This document shows, piece by piece, positions 36,493-45,719 of a DNA stretch of 64,000 bases. The position numbers and the translations under genes were made by a program. The notes beneath the pieces were generated by a model. The model was not told the DNA's origin. It ran no database searches and worked only from the letters and a program-made list of their open reading frames with translations. The first letter of the stretch is position 1; every line of letters starts with the position of its first letter. Source of the stretch: Allobosea sp. (GTDB lineage Bacteria > Pseudomonadota > Alphaproteobacteria > Rhizobiales > Beijerinckiaceae); assembly GCF_030695125.1 (NCBI RefSeq), contig NZ_JAUYTP010000030.1:62001-126000 (forward strand). Reading direction: 5' to 3'.

Positions 36493-38007
36493 TCAGGTGC
36501 CGAGCCGGCTCTTCTCGCTGGCGAGGTAGATCTTGAGCTCGTCCATAGAGCCGAAGCTGTAATCGCCATCGGGCGTGCGGGCCTGGATCGAGCCATCGGC
36601 GAAGATGGTGAAATGCGCTTCACCGACCTGATAGGCGCCGACGATGCCCTCGTCGGAAGCGGCCGGGGCGTCGTCGATGGCGGGAGCCTCGATGGCGGGA
36701 GAGTCGGGCGCGACAGATTCGGGCGCGGGAGCCTCGAACGCGAACGTCTCAGGCGCCGCCGGCTCGGATATCGGCTCGTCCGGCCTGGGGGCCTCCACCT
36801 CCGGCACCGGCCGAACCGCGCCCAAATCCGGGGCGCCCCCCCGCAGATCTCGCGGCTGGGAAAGCCAGGACGGCACGCTGCGATCGGCGGCGTCGAGCAC
36901 CGGCCAGGACGGAGAGGCCGGAGAGGACGGCCGCTCCGGCTCCGGGGAAAGGGGCATCGGCGCCATGTCCGGGCGGCCCGACGATTCGTCGAACCAGGGG
37001 GCCTTGCGCGTCTCAGGCGTCTGCATCCAGCTCGCCGCCGCAGCCAGATCGTCGGCCTGCTCGGCCGCGGACGGCTCAACGGCCCTGTCCAGGGTCTCGG
37101 GCGTTGCAAGAGACGGCTCGGCTCGCCCCTCGATCACAGCGGGGCCGAGGCCCAGACCGGCCAGGCTTTCGCGCAGCCGGCCGAACTCGTCGTCCTCGCT
37201 CGGGGACGGGGGTGGGCGGTCGAACGACAAGGGATCGTCGATGTCGGCGGGGCCCGGCAGCGCCGGCGGCAGCTCGGTCGCCGCGTCCGCCGACGGCTCA
37301 TCGACGGGCTCCGGCTGCGGCGAGGCCTCGAGGGGCGTCGCGATCTCGGCTTCGACGATGCGCAGGGGCGGCCAGTCAAACGCCCTGTCGACATCGGCGA
37401 TCAGCGCGGAATCGGACAGTTGCGGGGGATCCACCGGCCGGTCCGGCTCGGCCGCCTCGGGCGCATCGACTGCGGCCGCGCGCGCATCCGGTTGCGCGAC
37501 AACCTCGGGCTCGGCGGCAGGGGCGAAGGACCGTTCGAGATAGGCGTCGAAGAGATCGGGCGCCTCGGCCTTGATGTCGAGAGACGGGGCTTCGGGTGCT
37601 CCCTCGGCGCGGGCTTCAGGCGTCGGAGCCGCCGAAGCCTGCGACGCAGCCAGCGCCGCCCCCACACCGGCGAGGGACGCAGCGGCAGGCAGGCCGGCCG
37701 GCGGCCTTGCGTCGCTGCCGTCGGGGCCCGTCTCGCTTCGTGGCGCAGCCGTCTCCGCCACAGGGCCGCCCGCCATGGAGGCCATGGAGATCGCCACGGC
37801 GGCGCCCGACAGCGTGGCCTTCAGCCGCCTGATCTCGAGCAGCACCCGCGAGAGCGCCAGCATGACCACGCCCGCCACCGCCACCACCGTGCCGATGATG
37901 ACCTGCGTGAAGCCCCGCTCGAGCACCATATAGGGCGCGCCATCGACGATGGCCGCAACGCCGCCGCCGAGGAAGCCCAGCCCGAGCACGATGAAAATGA
38001 TGATCAA
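36493..38007 (-). CDS. Large disordered membrane-anchored protein, unknown function
   Basis: This 504-residue protein has two membrane helices at the N-terminus (residues about 2-22 and 35-55). A central region of about 380 residues follows, very rich in Pro, Ala, Glu and Asp with scattered Trp, and likely disordered and acidic. A small C-terminal module (about 450-500) reads YQVGEAHFTIFADGSIQART and GSMDELKIYLASEKSR. No catalytic motif was recognised. The C-terminal module could be a binding domain held away from the membrane by the spacer. It converges with the oligopeptidase gene. Confidence 0.75.
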   Translation of the reverse strand: MIIIFIVLGLGFLGGGVAAIVDGAPYMVLERGFTQVIIGTVVAVAGVVMLALSRVLLEIRRLKATLSGAAVAISMASMAGGPVAETAAPRSETGPDGSDARPPAGLPAAASLAGVGAALAASQASAAPTPEARAEGAPEAPSLDIKAEAPDLFDAYLERSFAPAAEPEVVAQPDARAAAVDAPEAAEPDRPVDPPQLSDSALIADVDRAFDWPPLRIVEAEIATPLEASPQPEPVDEPSADAATELPPALPGPADIDDPLSFDRPPPSPSEDDEFGRLRESLAGLGLGPAVIEGRAEPSLATPETLDRAVEPSAAEQADDLAAAASWMQTPETRKAPWFDESSGRPDMAPMPLSPEPERPSSPASPSWPVLDAADRSVPSWLSQPRDLRGGAPDLGAVRPVPEVEAPRPDEPISEPAAPETFAFEAPAPESVAPDSPAIEAPAIDDAPAASDEGIVGAYQVGEAHFTIFADGSIQARTPDGDYSFGSMDELKIYLASEKSRLGT

Positions 38008-38336
38008 TGACGTGTCCTTGGCAACCGGCTCGAAGGCCCTTCAGGCAATCCGCCGACCGACCTGAAGCGGCCGACCCCTTCTGCCATCATCTAACGTATT
38101 GAATAAGAGAGAGTTTCGAATTCGGTTCCGCTAGAGGCGAGGATTTGGGCGGCAGTGAGGCGCATTCTTTGCTGCAACATGCGTCTTCCGCCGGCGCGGC
38201 GGTTGCCGGGGGGCCGGTGGAGGCTTAACTAACGAGGCGAATGGCGGGCGCTCCCTGCGGGCCCACCCGGCCCAGGCCGCCCGGCGGCAAGCCATTCTCG
38301 ATTCATGCGATTTTGCCAGCCCAAGGAGAGGCCCCG
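38008..38336. other. Promoter region of superoxide dismutase gene
   Basis: This gap of 329 bases contains an A/T-rich patch around 38095-38125 (TATTGAATAAGAGAGAG) and a CGAATTCG palindrome just after it. It resembles a promoter area; no known Fur, Irr or OxyR box could be confirmed by eye. No gene seen. Confidence 0.45.
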
Positions 38337-38939
38337 ATGACCTTCACCCTTCCCGACCTGCCCTACGCCCATGATGCGCTGCAGCCCTTCATGTCGAAGG
38401 AAACGCTGGAGTTCCACCACGACAAGCACCATCTCGCCTACGTCACCAACGGCAACAACGCGATCAAGGGCACGGAATTCGAGGGCAAGTCGCTCGAGGA
38501 GATCGTCAAGACCTCGCACGGCAAGAACGCCCCCGTGTTCAACAATGCGGGCCAGCACTACAACCACCTTCACTTCTGGAAGTGGATGAAGCCCAATGGC
38601 GGCGGCGCCATTCCGGGCGCGCTGGAAAAGGCGATCGTCGACTCCTTCGGTTCGGTCGAGAAGATGAAGGAAGATTTCGTCGCCGCCGGCGTCGGCCAGT
38701 TCGGCTCGGGCTGGGCCTGGCTTGAGGTCAAGGGCGGCAAGATCGCCGTCTCCAAGACCCCCAATGGCGAGAGCCCGCTGGTCAACGGCGCCTCCCCCAT
38801 CCTCGGCTGCGACGTCTGGGAGCACTCCTACTACATCGATTACCGCAACCGCCGCCCCGACTATCTCAAGGCCTTCCTCGAGAGCCTGGTGAACTGGGAG
38901 TATGTGGCCGAGATGTACGACGCCGCCGCCAAGGCCTGA
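38337..38939 (+). CDS. sodB: Superoxide dismutase, Fe/Mn family
   Basis: This 200-residue cytoplasmic enzyme converts superoxide to oxygen and peroxide. The metal ligands are His27 (LEFHHDKHH), His77 (HYNHLHFW), Asp159 and His163 (CDVWEHSYYIDY). GGGGAIPGAL-type sequence and QFGSGWAWL around residue 121 are typical, and the pattern leans to the iron or cambialistic type. AAGGAGAG stands 7 bp before the ATG. A strong terminator follows, so the gene is a single unit. Confidence 0.97.
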   Translation: MTFTLPDLPYAHDALQPFMSKETLEFHHDKHHLAYVTNGNNAIKGTEFEGKSLEEIVKTSHGKNAPVFNNAGQHYNHLHFWKWMKPNGGGAIPGALEKAIVDSFGSVEKMKEDFVAAGVGQFGSGWAWLEVKGGKIAVSKTPNGESPLVNGASPILGCDVWEHSYYIDYRNRRPDYLKAFLESLVNWEYVAEMYDAAAKA

Positions 38940-38968
38940 GCCTTCGCAGTCGACGCCTGACACATGAA

Positions 38969-38993
38969 CGGGGCCTCGCGGCCCCGTTTTCTT
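38969..38993 (+). terminator. Rho-independent terminator after sodB
   Basis: GGGGCC-TCGC-GGCCCC followed by GTTTTCTT lies about 30 bp after the sodB stop. Confidence 0.88.
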
Positions 38994-39032
38994 ATGGTGC
39001 GATGGCCGTCTTTCGCGACGCTGCGCGAGGCT

Positions 39033-40727
39033 TCAAGCCGCGACGCTGTGGAGGAACTGGTCGACTGTCGAGCGCAGCCGCAGCGCCTGGGCCGCGACTT
39101 CGCCGGCCGCTCCGCGGACCTCCGCCGCCGAGCGGCCGGTCTCCTCGACCGAATCGGCGAGCACGCTGAGATCGCTCGACACCGACAGCGCCGAGGACGA
39201 CGCCATCGCCACGCCCGACGCGATCTCGCCGGTGGCGATCGCCTGCTGCTCGATCGAGACCGCGACCGAATTGGCGAAGTTCTCGATCGCGCTCATGCGC
39301 TCCGCGATGTTCTGGATCGAGCCGACGACCTGCCCGGTCGCACTCTGGATCGCGCCGACCTGCGCGACGATCCGGTCCGTCGCATCGGCCGTCTGCGAGG
39401 CCAGGCTCTTGACCTCCGAGGCGACGACCGCGAAGCCGCGACCGGCATCCCCGGCGCGGGCCGCCTCGATGGTAGCGTTGAGCGCCAGCAGGTTGGTCTG
39501 GGCGGCGATGTCGCGGATCAGGTTGACGACCTCGCCGATCGCGCGAGCCGTCTCGTCGAGCGCGCGCACGGAGGTCGCAGTCTCGCGCGAGATCGAAGCC
39601 GCCTCGACGATTTCGGTGCGGACGCGGCGGATCTGGAATTCGACCTCGCGGATCGCGGCGCCCATCTCTTCGGCGGCCTGCGCTGCGCTCTCGACATTGC
39701 CGGAGGCGCCGTGGGCATTGTGGGCAGCCCGCGCGGCGCGGCCGGAGGATTCGGCCGCGACGCGGGCGAGACCGTCGGAGGCCTCGCTCATGCGATCGGC
39801 ATTGCTCTTGAAGGCTTCGAGCGCGACGCCGACCTCGCCGCGAAACAGGCCGATCGCCTCGTCGACGCGCTGCTGGTGCAGGCTGCGTTCAGCCTCGGTG
39901 ACATGTTGTTTTTCCTGCAGCGCGGCGCGCTCGGCCAGGCGCAGCTTGAGGATGCCGAGCGCATGGGCGATCGCGCCAATCTCGTCATGGCGGGTCAGCG
40001 CGTCGATCGGCGTGTCGAGCTGGCCGTCGGAGATGCTGACGATGGCCCGGGTCATGCTCTTGAGCGGCTTCATCGTCCGCGACAGAGAGAACCAGAGCAG
40101 CGGCCCCAGAATCATCAGGATCAGCACACCGAAGGCGATGGTGGCGGCCTGCTCGAAGCCGGCGCGCGCCAGCAGCCGGGACTTGTCGAAGCGCAGCGCG
40201 ACATAACCGATCTGCTTCTGGTGCCCCCCCACGCGGACGACATGCAGCTTGGTGATGTAGGTGGCGTCCTCGACCTGGGCAGAGGCGACGTCCTTCAAGA
40301 TCTCCCAGGGCTCGCGGCCGAACAGGGCGGTGACGGTGCGCGGCGTCATGGCCAGCCGCGCGTCCTCGGTGCGACCGGAACTCGCCAGCGCCGACAGGTC
40401 GTCGGCGACGAAACCGGCCTCGAAATCGGGGTCGCGCTGCAGCGAGGCCAGAATGTAGCCCAGCGTGTTGGTGTCGCGCGCCAGGATCAGGGACGGCGCC
40501 GCATTGACGACCATCAGCACGAGCGAGTTCATCTTCTGCTGGAGGTCGTCGCGCGTCTTGGCGTCGTTGTAGCGCGCGGCCGCAAACACCACGAGCATGA
40601 TGGCGAGCGCGACGGTCGCGACAGCCGCAGCGGCGATCTTGCTGCCGAGCGAGCGGCCCCATGTCCGGGACCTCGGGAGTGCCTGCGCAGCGGAATCTGT
40701 CCTGTCCGCTCGCTTCATCCAGCTCAT
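39033..40727 (-). CDS. Methyl-accepting chemotaxis protein
   Basis: This is a 564-residue transmembrane chemoreceptor. A first membrane helix (about residues 25-47, [20 protein letters not shown]) is followed by a periplasmic sensor of about 120 residues, a second helix (about 175-195), a HAMP segment ([14 protein letters not shown]) and a long signalling coiled coil. The hairpin tip carries the conserved [23 protein letters not shown], positions about 420-442, which contacts CheA and CheW. The start at 40727 (MSWMKRAD) is used. There is no chemotaxis operon nearby; the ligand is unknown. Confidence 0.94.
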   Translation of the reverse strand: MSWMKRADRTDSAAQALPRSRTWGRSLGSKIAAAAVATVALAIMLVVFAAARYNDAKTRDDLQQKMNSLVLMVVNAAPSLILARDTNTLGYILASLQRDPDFEAGFVADDLSALASSGRTEDARLAMTPRTVTALFGREPWEILKDVASAQVEDATYITKLHVVRVGGHQKQIGYVALRFDKSRLLARAGFEQAATIAFGVLILMILGPLLWFSLSRTMKPLKSMTRAIVSISDGQLDTPIDALTRHDEIGAIAHALGILKLRLAERAALQEKQHVTEAERSLHQQRVDEAIGLFRGEVGVALEAFKSNADRMSEASDGLARVAAESSGRAARAAHNAHGASGNVESAAQAAEEMGAAIREVEFQIRRVRTEIVEAASISRETATSVRALDETARAIGEVVNLIRDIAAQTNLLALNATIEAARAGDAGRGFAVVASEVKSLASQTADATDRIVAQVGAIQSATGQVVGSIQNIAERMSAIENFANSVAVSIEQQAIATGEIASGVAMASSSALSVSSDLSVLADSVEETGRSAAEVRGAAGEVAAQALRLRSTVDQFLHSVAA

Positions 40728-40832
40728 GGCACGCGATATCCCCGAAACCGTCTCGGCGGAAGCGCCGCCGCGAACAAAGTCCACGGGCAAGCTGCCAGAG
40801 TTTGGTAAAGAATCGATTGCGCGGCGCGCCGC

Positions 40833-41660
40833 TCAGCGCAGCTGCGAGAACCGAACCATCGGCAATCCGACCGGCGCGAAGGCCATCAGCGCGGCATGCT
40901 CGACCGGCCGCGTCGCAATCACGGGATCGAGCCCGGCGAGCTCGTCATCGACGAAACCGGGATGGCACATCACGAGATGGGCCCTGCCCGGACGCAGCAG
41001 GAAGCGCTGCAGATCGGCCCCGAAATCCCGAGCCGGATCGAACGGCGCGACGCCCGCAAAGCCGCGATTGACCGGGATGCCCCGGCGCAGGGCCGCCTGC
41101 CGGAAGCCCAGGGCCAGCGCCGCGATCGTTAAAGCCTTGCCGATTGCGATGCCGCGCGCCCGGATCGCGGCCGCCGAATCGGCGGGGTCGCGCAGATAGA
41201 CGCGGCCGGCGGCGTAGCGGCGCGTCACCGCATCGAGCAGGCTGCGGCGGACGCCTGGCAGGACATGGACGTGCTGGTGGCCGTCGATGAAATCGGGCGC
41301 CCGCCCCAACCTGTCCTCGAAGGCGTCGAGCTGGCGGGCGATCTCGTCGGCGATCTCGCGCCGTGCCGTCGGCGAGGTCGCGCCCGCCCGCGCCAGATCG
41401 CGCAATGCGGGCAGTTCCCCGCCCGGCGCAAGCCGCGGCATCCCGCCCAGCGGCGCAGCGCAGGTCAGGTTGAGATGCAGGCCGAGATCGGCCTTGTCGG
41501 CGAGCGCTCCGAAATCCCTCGCAAAGGCCGGCCAATGCGGCCGGTTGGTCATCGCGCCGGCCGCCGAGAGCTTGCCGGCCTCCAGCAGCGCCAGGATCGA
41601 GCGGCTGACGCCCGCGGTCAGGGCGAAGTCGTCGGCGCATAAAACAAATCCGCTCGCCAT
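40833..41660 (-). CDS. hpnK: ChbG/HpnK-family carbohydrate deacetylase
   Basis: This 275-residue deacetylase is of the YdjC/ChbG fold. Metal and catalytic motifs are CADDFALT (Asp10 and Asp11), LGLHLNLTC, and DGHQHVHVLPGVR, with VMCHPG near the C-terminus. HpnK members act on hopanoid-linked amino sugars; ChbG members on chitooligosaccharides. Divergent pairing with a polyprenol-type GT2 glycosyltransferase points to lipid-linked sugar modification, but neither substrate is certain. Confidence 0.9.
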   Translation of the reverse strand: MASGFVLCADDFALTAGVSRSILALLEAGKLSAAGAMTNRPHWPAFARDFGALADKADLGLHLNLTCAAPLGGMPRLAPGGELPALRDLARAGATSPTARREIADEIARQLDAFEDRLGRAPDFIDGHQHVHVLPGVRRSLLDAVTRRYAAGRVYLRDPADSAAAIRARGIAIGKALTIAALALGFRQAALRRGIPVNRGFAGVAPFDPARDFGADLQRFLLRPGRAHLVMCHPGFVDDELAGLDPVIATRPVEHAALMAFAPVGLPMVRFSQLR

Positions 41661-41795
41661 CCCGGTTTGTTGTCCTCTGTTCAGGCGTCATGCGCTAAAA
41701 GCGCGACAGCTTTACGGTTCTATGCAGGCCGCGTCATCCCGGCGCCGTCCCGGTCTCCGGACGGATGTCGCACGCGGCGCTGCCGAGAGGTCGAT

Positions 41796-42827
41796 GTGTC
41801 CGTGTCCGAGACGCCAGCCCCCGCCGCGCCGCGCGCGCCCGCCAGCCGGCCCGAACTGTCGATCGTGGTGCCCGTCCACAACGAGGCGGACAATCTGCCG
41901 TTGCTGGTCGAGCGCCTGAAGCAGGTCCTCGACGGCGCGGTGACCTCCTGGGAGCTGGTCTGCGTCGACGACGGCAGCCGCGACGGCTCCCTGGCCGTGC
42001 TGAGGCTGCTGGCGGCGCAGGACCGGCGCGTCAGCGCCGTCTCGTTCAGTCGCAATTTCGGCAAGGAGATCGCCATCGCCGCGGGGCTCGACCACGCTTC
42101 GGGCGACGCGGTGGTGATCATGGATGCCGACCTGCAGCATCCGCCGGAGACAATCCTGCTCTTCCTGGAGAAATGGCGCGAGGGCTACCTCAACATCTAT
42201 GGCCAGCGCTCGGACCGCGACGGCGAAACCCGGCTGAAGCGCAATTTCGCCAAGGTCTTCTACCGGCTCTTCGCCCGCTTCGGCGAGACCGAGCTGCCGG
42301 AGGGGGCCGGCGATTTCCGCCTGCTCGACCGCAAGGTCGTCGATGCGCTGCGGGCGTTGCCGGAGCGGGCGCGCTTCTCGAAGGGCTTGTATGCCTGGGT
42401 CGGCTTCCGCTCGACCGGGGTCTCCTTCGACGTCGCCGAGCGCGAACACGGCGTCTCGAAATTCCGCTACCGCACGCTGTTCTCCTTCGCCTTCGACGGG
42501 CTGTCGTCCTTCTCGACCGTGCCGCTCAAGATCGCGACATGGGCCGGCGTCATGATCGCGCTGATGGCGGCGCTGACGGCGCTGTTCTTCGTGCTGCGCA
42601 CGCTTTTCTTCGGCACCGACCTGCCGGGCTTCCCCTCGCTGATCGTCTCGATCATGTTCTTCTCGGGCATCCAGCTCGTCTCGCTGGGGATGATCGGCGA
42701 GTATGTCGGGCGCATCTTCGCGGAGGTGAAGCGCCGGCCGCTCTATCTCATCGGCGAGCGCGTCGGTTTCGACGCCCGCACCGTCGACCACCCGCGCGGC
42801 GACGCGCTGCCGCCGCTGATCCGGTAG
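41796..42827 (+). CDS. Polyprenyl-phosphate/lipid glycosyltransferase, GT2 (DPM1/GtrB-like)
   Basis: This 343-residue membrane glycosyltransferase has a GT2 catalytic domain (about residues 20-230) with SIVVPVHNEADNLPLL, CVDDGSRDGS and the DXD motif MDADLQHPPE. Two C-terminal helices (about 250-275 and 285-310) are as in ArnC/GtrB enzymes that load sugars onto undecaprenyl phosphate. The GTG at 41796 has GAGAGG upstream; longer frames lack support. It is divergent from the HpnK-like deacetylase gene, and an ArnC/ArnD-like add-then-deacetylate pair is conceivable. Confidence 0.92.
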   Translation: MSVSETPAPAAPRAPASRPELSIVVPVHNEADNLPLLVERLKQVLDGAVTSWELVCVDDGSRDGSLAVLRLLAAQDRRVSAVSFSRNFGKEIAIAAGLDHASGDAVVIMDADLQHPPETILLFLEKWREGYLNIYGQRSDRDGETRLKRNFAKVFYRLFARFGETELPEGAGDFRLLDRKVVDALRALPERARFSKGLYAWVGFRSTGVSFDVAEREHGVSKFRYRTLFSFAFDGLSSFSTVPLKIATWAGVMIALMAALTALFFVLRTLFFGTDLPGFPSLIVSIMFFSGIQLVSLGMIGEYVGRIFAEVKRRPLYLIGERVGFDARTVDHPRGDALPPLIR

Positions 42828-42892
42828 ACGCTGGCGCTCCGATCTGGGATGTAGGCGGCATCGTTGATTGCCGGTCCCTGCCGACACCCACC

Positions 42893-43004
42893 GTCATCCC
42901 GGACAAGCGGCAAAGCCGCGCTGATCCGGGATCAATTCCGGAACGCTGATCGCAAAGGTTCCGGAATGGATCCCGGGTCTCCGCTTCGCTCCGCCCGGGA
43001 TGGC
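42893..43004. repeat. Intergenic palindromic repeat, GTCATCCCGG type (copy 3)
   Basis: The element starts GTCATCCCGGACAAGCGG and ends CGCCCGGGATGGCC, with inner arms ATCCGGGATCAATTCCGGAA and TTCCGGAATGGATCCCGGG. It fills most of the 212-bp gap between the GT2 gene and murJ. Confidence 0.85.
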
Positions 43005-43039
43005 CGCGCGGTGGTTGTGAGAAAAGTCGTCACGCCCTG

Positions 43040-44566
43040 ATGCTTCGCAAAATCCTCTCCGTCGGCGGCTTCACCCTGCTCTCGCGGCTTTCGGGCTTCG
43101 TGCGCGACATCGTGCTGGCCGCCGTTCTCGGCGCGGGCGCGATGATGGACGCGTTTTCGGTCGCGCTGCGGCTGCCCAACCATTTCAGGGCGATCTTCGG
43201 CGAGGGCGCGGTCAACCAGGCCTATATCCCCGCCTATGCGCGCATCCGCGAACAGGGCGGCGAGGCAGCGGCGGCGCTGTTCTCCAACCGCGTCTTCAGC
43301 CTGAACCTGATCGTGCAGCTCGGGCTGGTGGCGATCGCTCTGCCCTTCATGCCGGAGATCGTGCGCCTGCTGGCGCCGGGCTTCGCGAATGATCCGCTGC
43401 GTTTCGATCTCGCGGTTTCGCTGACGCGGATCACCTTTCCCTATCTGCTCTTCATCACGCTGGTGACGCTGCTCTCGGCCAATCTCAACGCGGTCGATCG
43501 CTATGCGGCGGCAGCCGCGGCGCCGATCCTGATGAATCTCTGCCTCGTCGCGGCGCTCGCCGTTGCCTTCCTGTTTCCGAACGCCGCCTATGCCGCCGCC
43601 TGGGGTATGGCGGCGGCCGGCGTGCTGGAATGGCTGCTGCTGGCTTTCGCCGCACGACGCGCCGGCGTTGCGGCCGCCCTGACACGACCGCGGCTGGACG
43701 CCGATGTGAAGAGCTTCTTCAAGGCGTTCGGGCCCGCCGTCATCGGCTCGGCTGGCGTGCAGATCGCGCTCTTCGCCGACACCATCATCGCCTCGCTGCT
43801 GCCGGCGGGCGCCTATGCGGCGCTGTATTATGCCGAGCGGCTGTACCAGCTCCCGATCGGCGTGATCGCGATCGGCGTCGGCACCGTGCTGCTGCCGACG
43901 ATGAGCCGCCTGATCGCGTCCGGCGACGAGGCGGCCTCCGACCGCGCGCAGAACCGGGCCATCGCGCTGACGGTGGTGGCGGCAGCGCCCTTCGCGGCGG
44001 CCTTCCTCGCCATCCCCGAGCTGATCGTCTCGGCCCTGTTCGAGCGCGGGCGCTTCGATGCAGCCGCGAGCCAGGCGGCGGGCGCTGTGCTGCTGGCCTA
44101 TGCGGTGGGCCTGCCGGCGATTGTGCTCATCCGCACGCAGCTCTCGACCTTCCAGGCGCGTGGCGATACCACCACGCCGATGCTGGTGTCGCTGGCCGCC
44201 ATCGGGGCCAATGTCGCGCTCAAGCTCTTGTTGTGGCGCGATTTCGGCGCGCCGGGCCTGGCGTTGGCGACCGCAGCCGGCGCCTGGATCAATGTCGCGA
44301 CGCTGTTCGTGCTCGGCATCCGGCGCGGCTGGGCGCGGCCGGATCCGCGACTGGGCACGCTGATCGCCGTCGCGGTGCTGGCCGCGATCCTTGCGGGGTT
44401 TGCGGCCCGTTATGCCGCCCCAGCGCTCCTGGCAGCGCTTTCCGGTCTGGCGTTCCAGCCGCGGCTGGTCGCGCTCGGGCTGGTCGGCCTGGGGGCTGCG
44501 ACGCTTTACGGCGTCGTTCTGGCCGCTGGGCTCAAGGCCACAGGGACGCTGCGGCTGTTGCGGTAG
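43040..44566 (+). CDS. murJ: Lipid II flippase MurJ
   Basis: This 508-residue inner-membrane protein of the MOP superfamily moves lipid II across the membrane for peptidoglycan synthesis. It has about 13-14 hydrophobic helices. Family signatures are LLSRLSGFVRDIVLA, DAFSVALRLPNHFRAIFGEGAVNQAYIP, positions 36-63, and RTQLSTFQARGDTTTPM. It is probably essential. The short gap upstream contains a palindromic repeat, and another copy follows the stop. Confidence 0.96.
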   Translation: MLRKILSVGGFTLLSRLSGFVRDIVLAAVLGAGAMMDAFSVALRLPNHFRAIFGEGAVNQAYIPAYARIREQGGEAAAALFSNRVFSLNLIVQLGLVAIALPFMPEIVRLLAPGFANDPLRFDLAVSLTRITFPYLLFITLVTLLSANLNAVDRYAAAAAAPILMNLCLVAALAVAFLFPNAAYAAAWGMAAAGVLEWLLLAFAARRAGVAAALTRPRLDADVKSFFKAFGPAVIGSAGVQIALFADTIIASLLPAGAYAALYYAERLYQLPIGVIAIGVGTVLLPTMSRLIASGDEAASDRAQNRAIALTVVAAAPFAAAFLAIPELIVSALFERGRFDAAASQAAGAVLLAYAVGLPAIVLIRTQLSTFQARGDTTTPMLVSLAAIGANVALKLLLWRDFGAPGLALATAAGAWINVATLFVLGIRRGWARPDPRLGTLIAVAVLAAILAGFAARYAAPALLAALSGLAFQPRLVALGLVGLGAATLYGVVLAAGLKATGTLRLLR

Positions 44567-44602
44567 GGCTCAGATCACGATGATGTCGCTCGAAAACACG
44601 GC

Positions 44603-44707
44603 GTCATCCTGGACAAGCCGCGAAGCGGCGCAGCTCCGAGATCCATCATAGGGCACCGACGAGCCCTGTGATGGATCCCGGGTCGACCTGCGGTCGCCCA
44701 GGATGAC
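44603..44707. repeat. Intergenic palindromic repeat, GTCATCC type (copy 4)
   Basis: The element starts GTCATCCTGGACAAGCCGC and ends CGCCCAGGATGAC. Inner arms are GATCCATCATAGGGC and the imperfect complement GCCCTGTGATGGATC. It separates the converging murJ and nitronate monooxygenase-like genes and may terminate both. Confidence 0.88.
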
Positions 44708-44733
44708 GGCTGTGTTTCCGAGTGAAGTTATCA

Positions 44734-45714
44734 TCAACCCAGCAGGCCCCGCGCCCGCTTGCCCAGCAGCACCGCCGCCTCGTCGACCATGCGCGCGACG
44801 ATCTCGCCGGCCCCCGGCACGTCGGCGACCAGACCCACCGCCTCGCCGACGATGACGGCGGCGTTGTCGGGATCGCCGGCCGCGAAGGCGTCGCGATAGG
44901 CCGGTGCCTCCTGCTCGATCGCCGCCTTCAGCGCCTCGTCGCGGCCGGCCCAGCGTGCGGTGAAGGCATTGGCGGCCACACGGATGTCGAAGGGTTTTGG
45001 CCAGTCGAGCCGGCGGGCGATGTCGGGCAGCGAGGTCCGAACCGTGCCGTCGCCGGTGGCCGCCAGGGCCGCCTCCTGCTGCCTGGCATGGACCAGCGCC
45101 TCGCGGCTCGCCCAGAAGCGGGTGCCGACCAGCACGCCGTCGGCGCCCAGCATCAGCGAGGCCGCGAGCCCGCGGCCATCGGCGATGCCGCCCGCCGCGA
45201 GCAGCAGCGTCTCGGGGCTCTGGCGCGCCAGCAGATCGGCGACCTCCGGCACGAAGGGCAGCGTCGCACGGCGGTGGCCATGGCCGCCCGCCTCGCCGCC
45301 CTGCGCGACGATGATCGCGGCACCCGCATCAAGCGCCTGGCGGACATGGTCGAGCGACTGGCACTGGCAGATCAGCGGGATGTCAGCCGCCGCGATCTCG
45401 GCGGCGAAGGGGGCGGGATCGCCGAAGGAGAGCATCAGCGCCGCAGGACGATGCGCGAGCGCCGCCGTCAGCAGATCCGGCTGTTTCGCCAGCGACCAGG
45501 TGATGAAGCCGCAGCCGATGCGGGTGTTGCCGGCCTGCCCGAACTCCTGTTCGAGCCAGGCCCCATCGCCATAGCCGCCGCCGATCAGGCCCAGCCCCCC
45601 GGCCCGCGTCACGGCCGCCGCGAGCGCCCCGCCCGCCGCCAGCGCCATCGGCGCCGACAGGACGGGGTGCTCGATGCCCAGTTGCCGCGTCAACCTGGTG
45701 ACGAGGCGCGCCAT
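44734..45714 (-). CDS. Nitronate monooxygenase-like FMN flavoprotein
   Basis: This 326-residue TIM-barrel enzyme of the NPD/2-nitropropane dioxygenase family probably oxidises nitronates or acts as an NAD(P)H:quinone reductase. Motifs are the N-terminal HPVLSAPMALAAGG, the phosphate-binding AQGGEAGGHGHR (about residues 137-148), AAGGIADGRGLAASLMLGADGV and GTRFWAS. It starts 6 bp after the aminotransferase gene stop, so it is likely cotranscribed with it. Confidence 0.9.
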   Translation of the reverse strand: MARLVTRLTRQLGIEHPVLSAPMALAAGGALAAAVTRAGGLGLIGGGYGDGAWLEQEFGQAGNTRIGCGFITWSLAKQPDLLTAALAHRPAALMLSFGDPAPFAAEIAAADIPLICQCQSLDHVRQALDAGAAIIVAQGGEAGGHGHRRATLPFVPEVADLLARQSPETLLLAAGGIADGRGLAASLMLGADGVLVGTRFWASREALVHARQQEAALAATGDGTVRTSLPDIARRLDWPKPFDIRVAANAFTARWAGRDEALKAAIEQEAPAYRDAFAAGDPDNAAVIVGEAVGLVADVPGAGEIVARMVDEAAVLLGKRARGLLG

Positions 45715-45719
45715 GGTCC

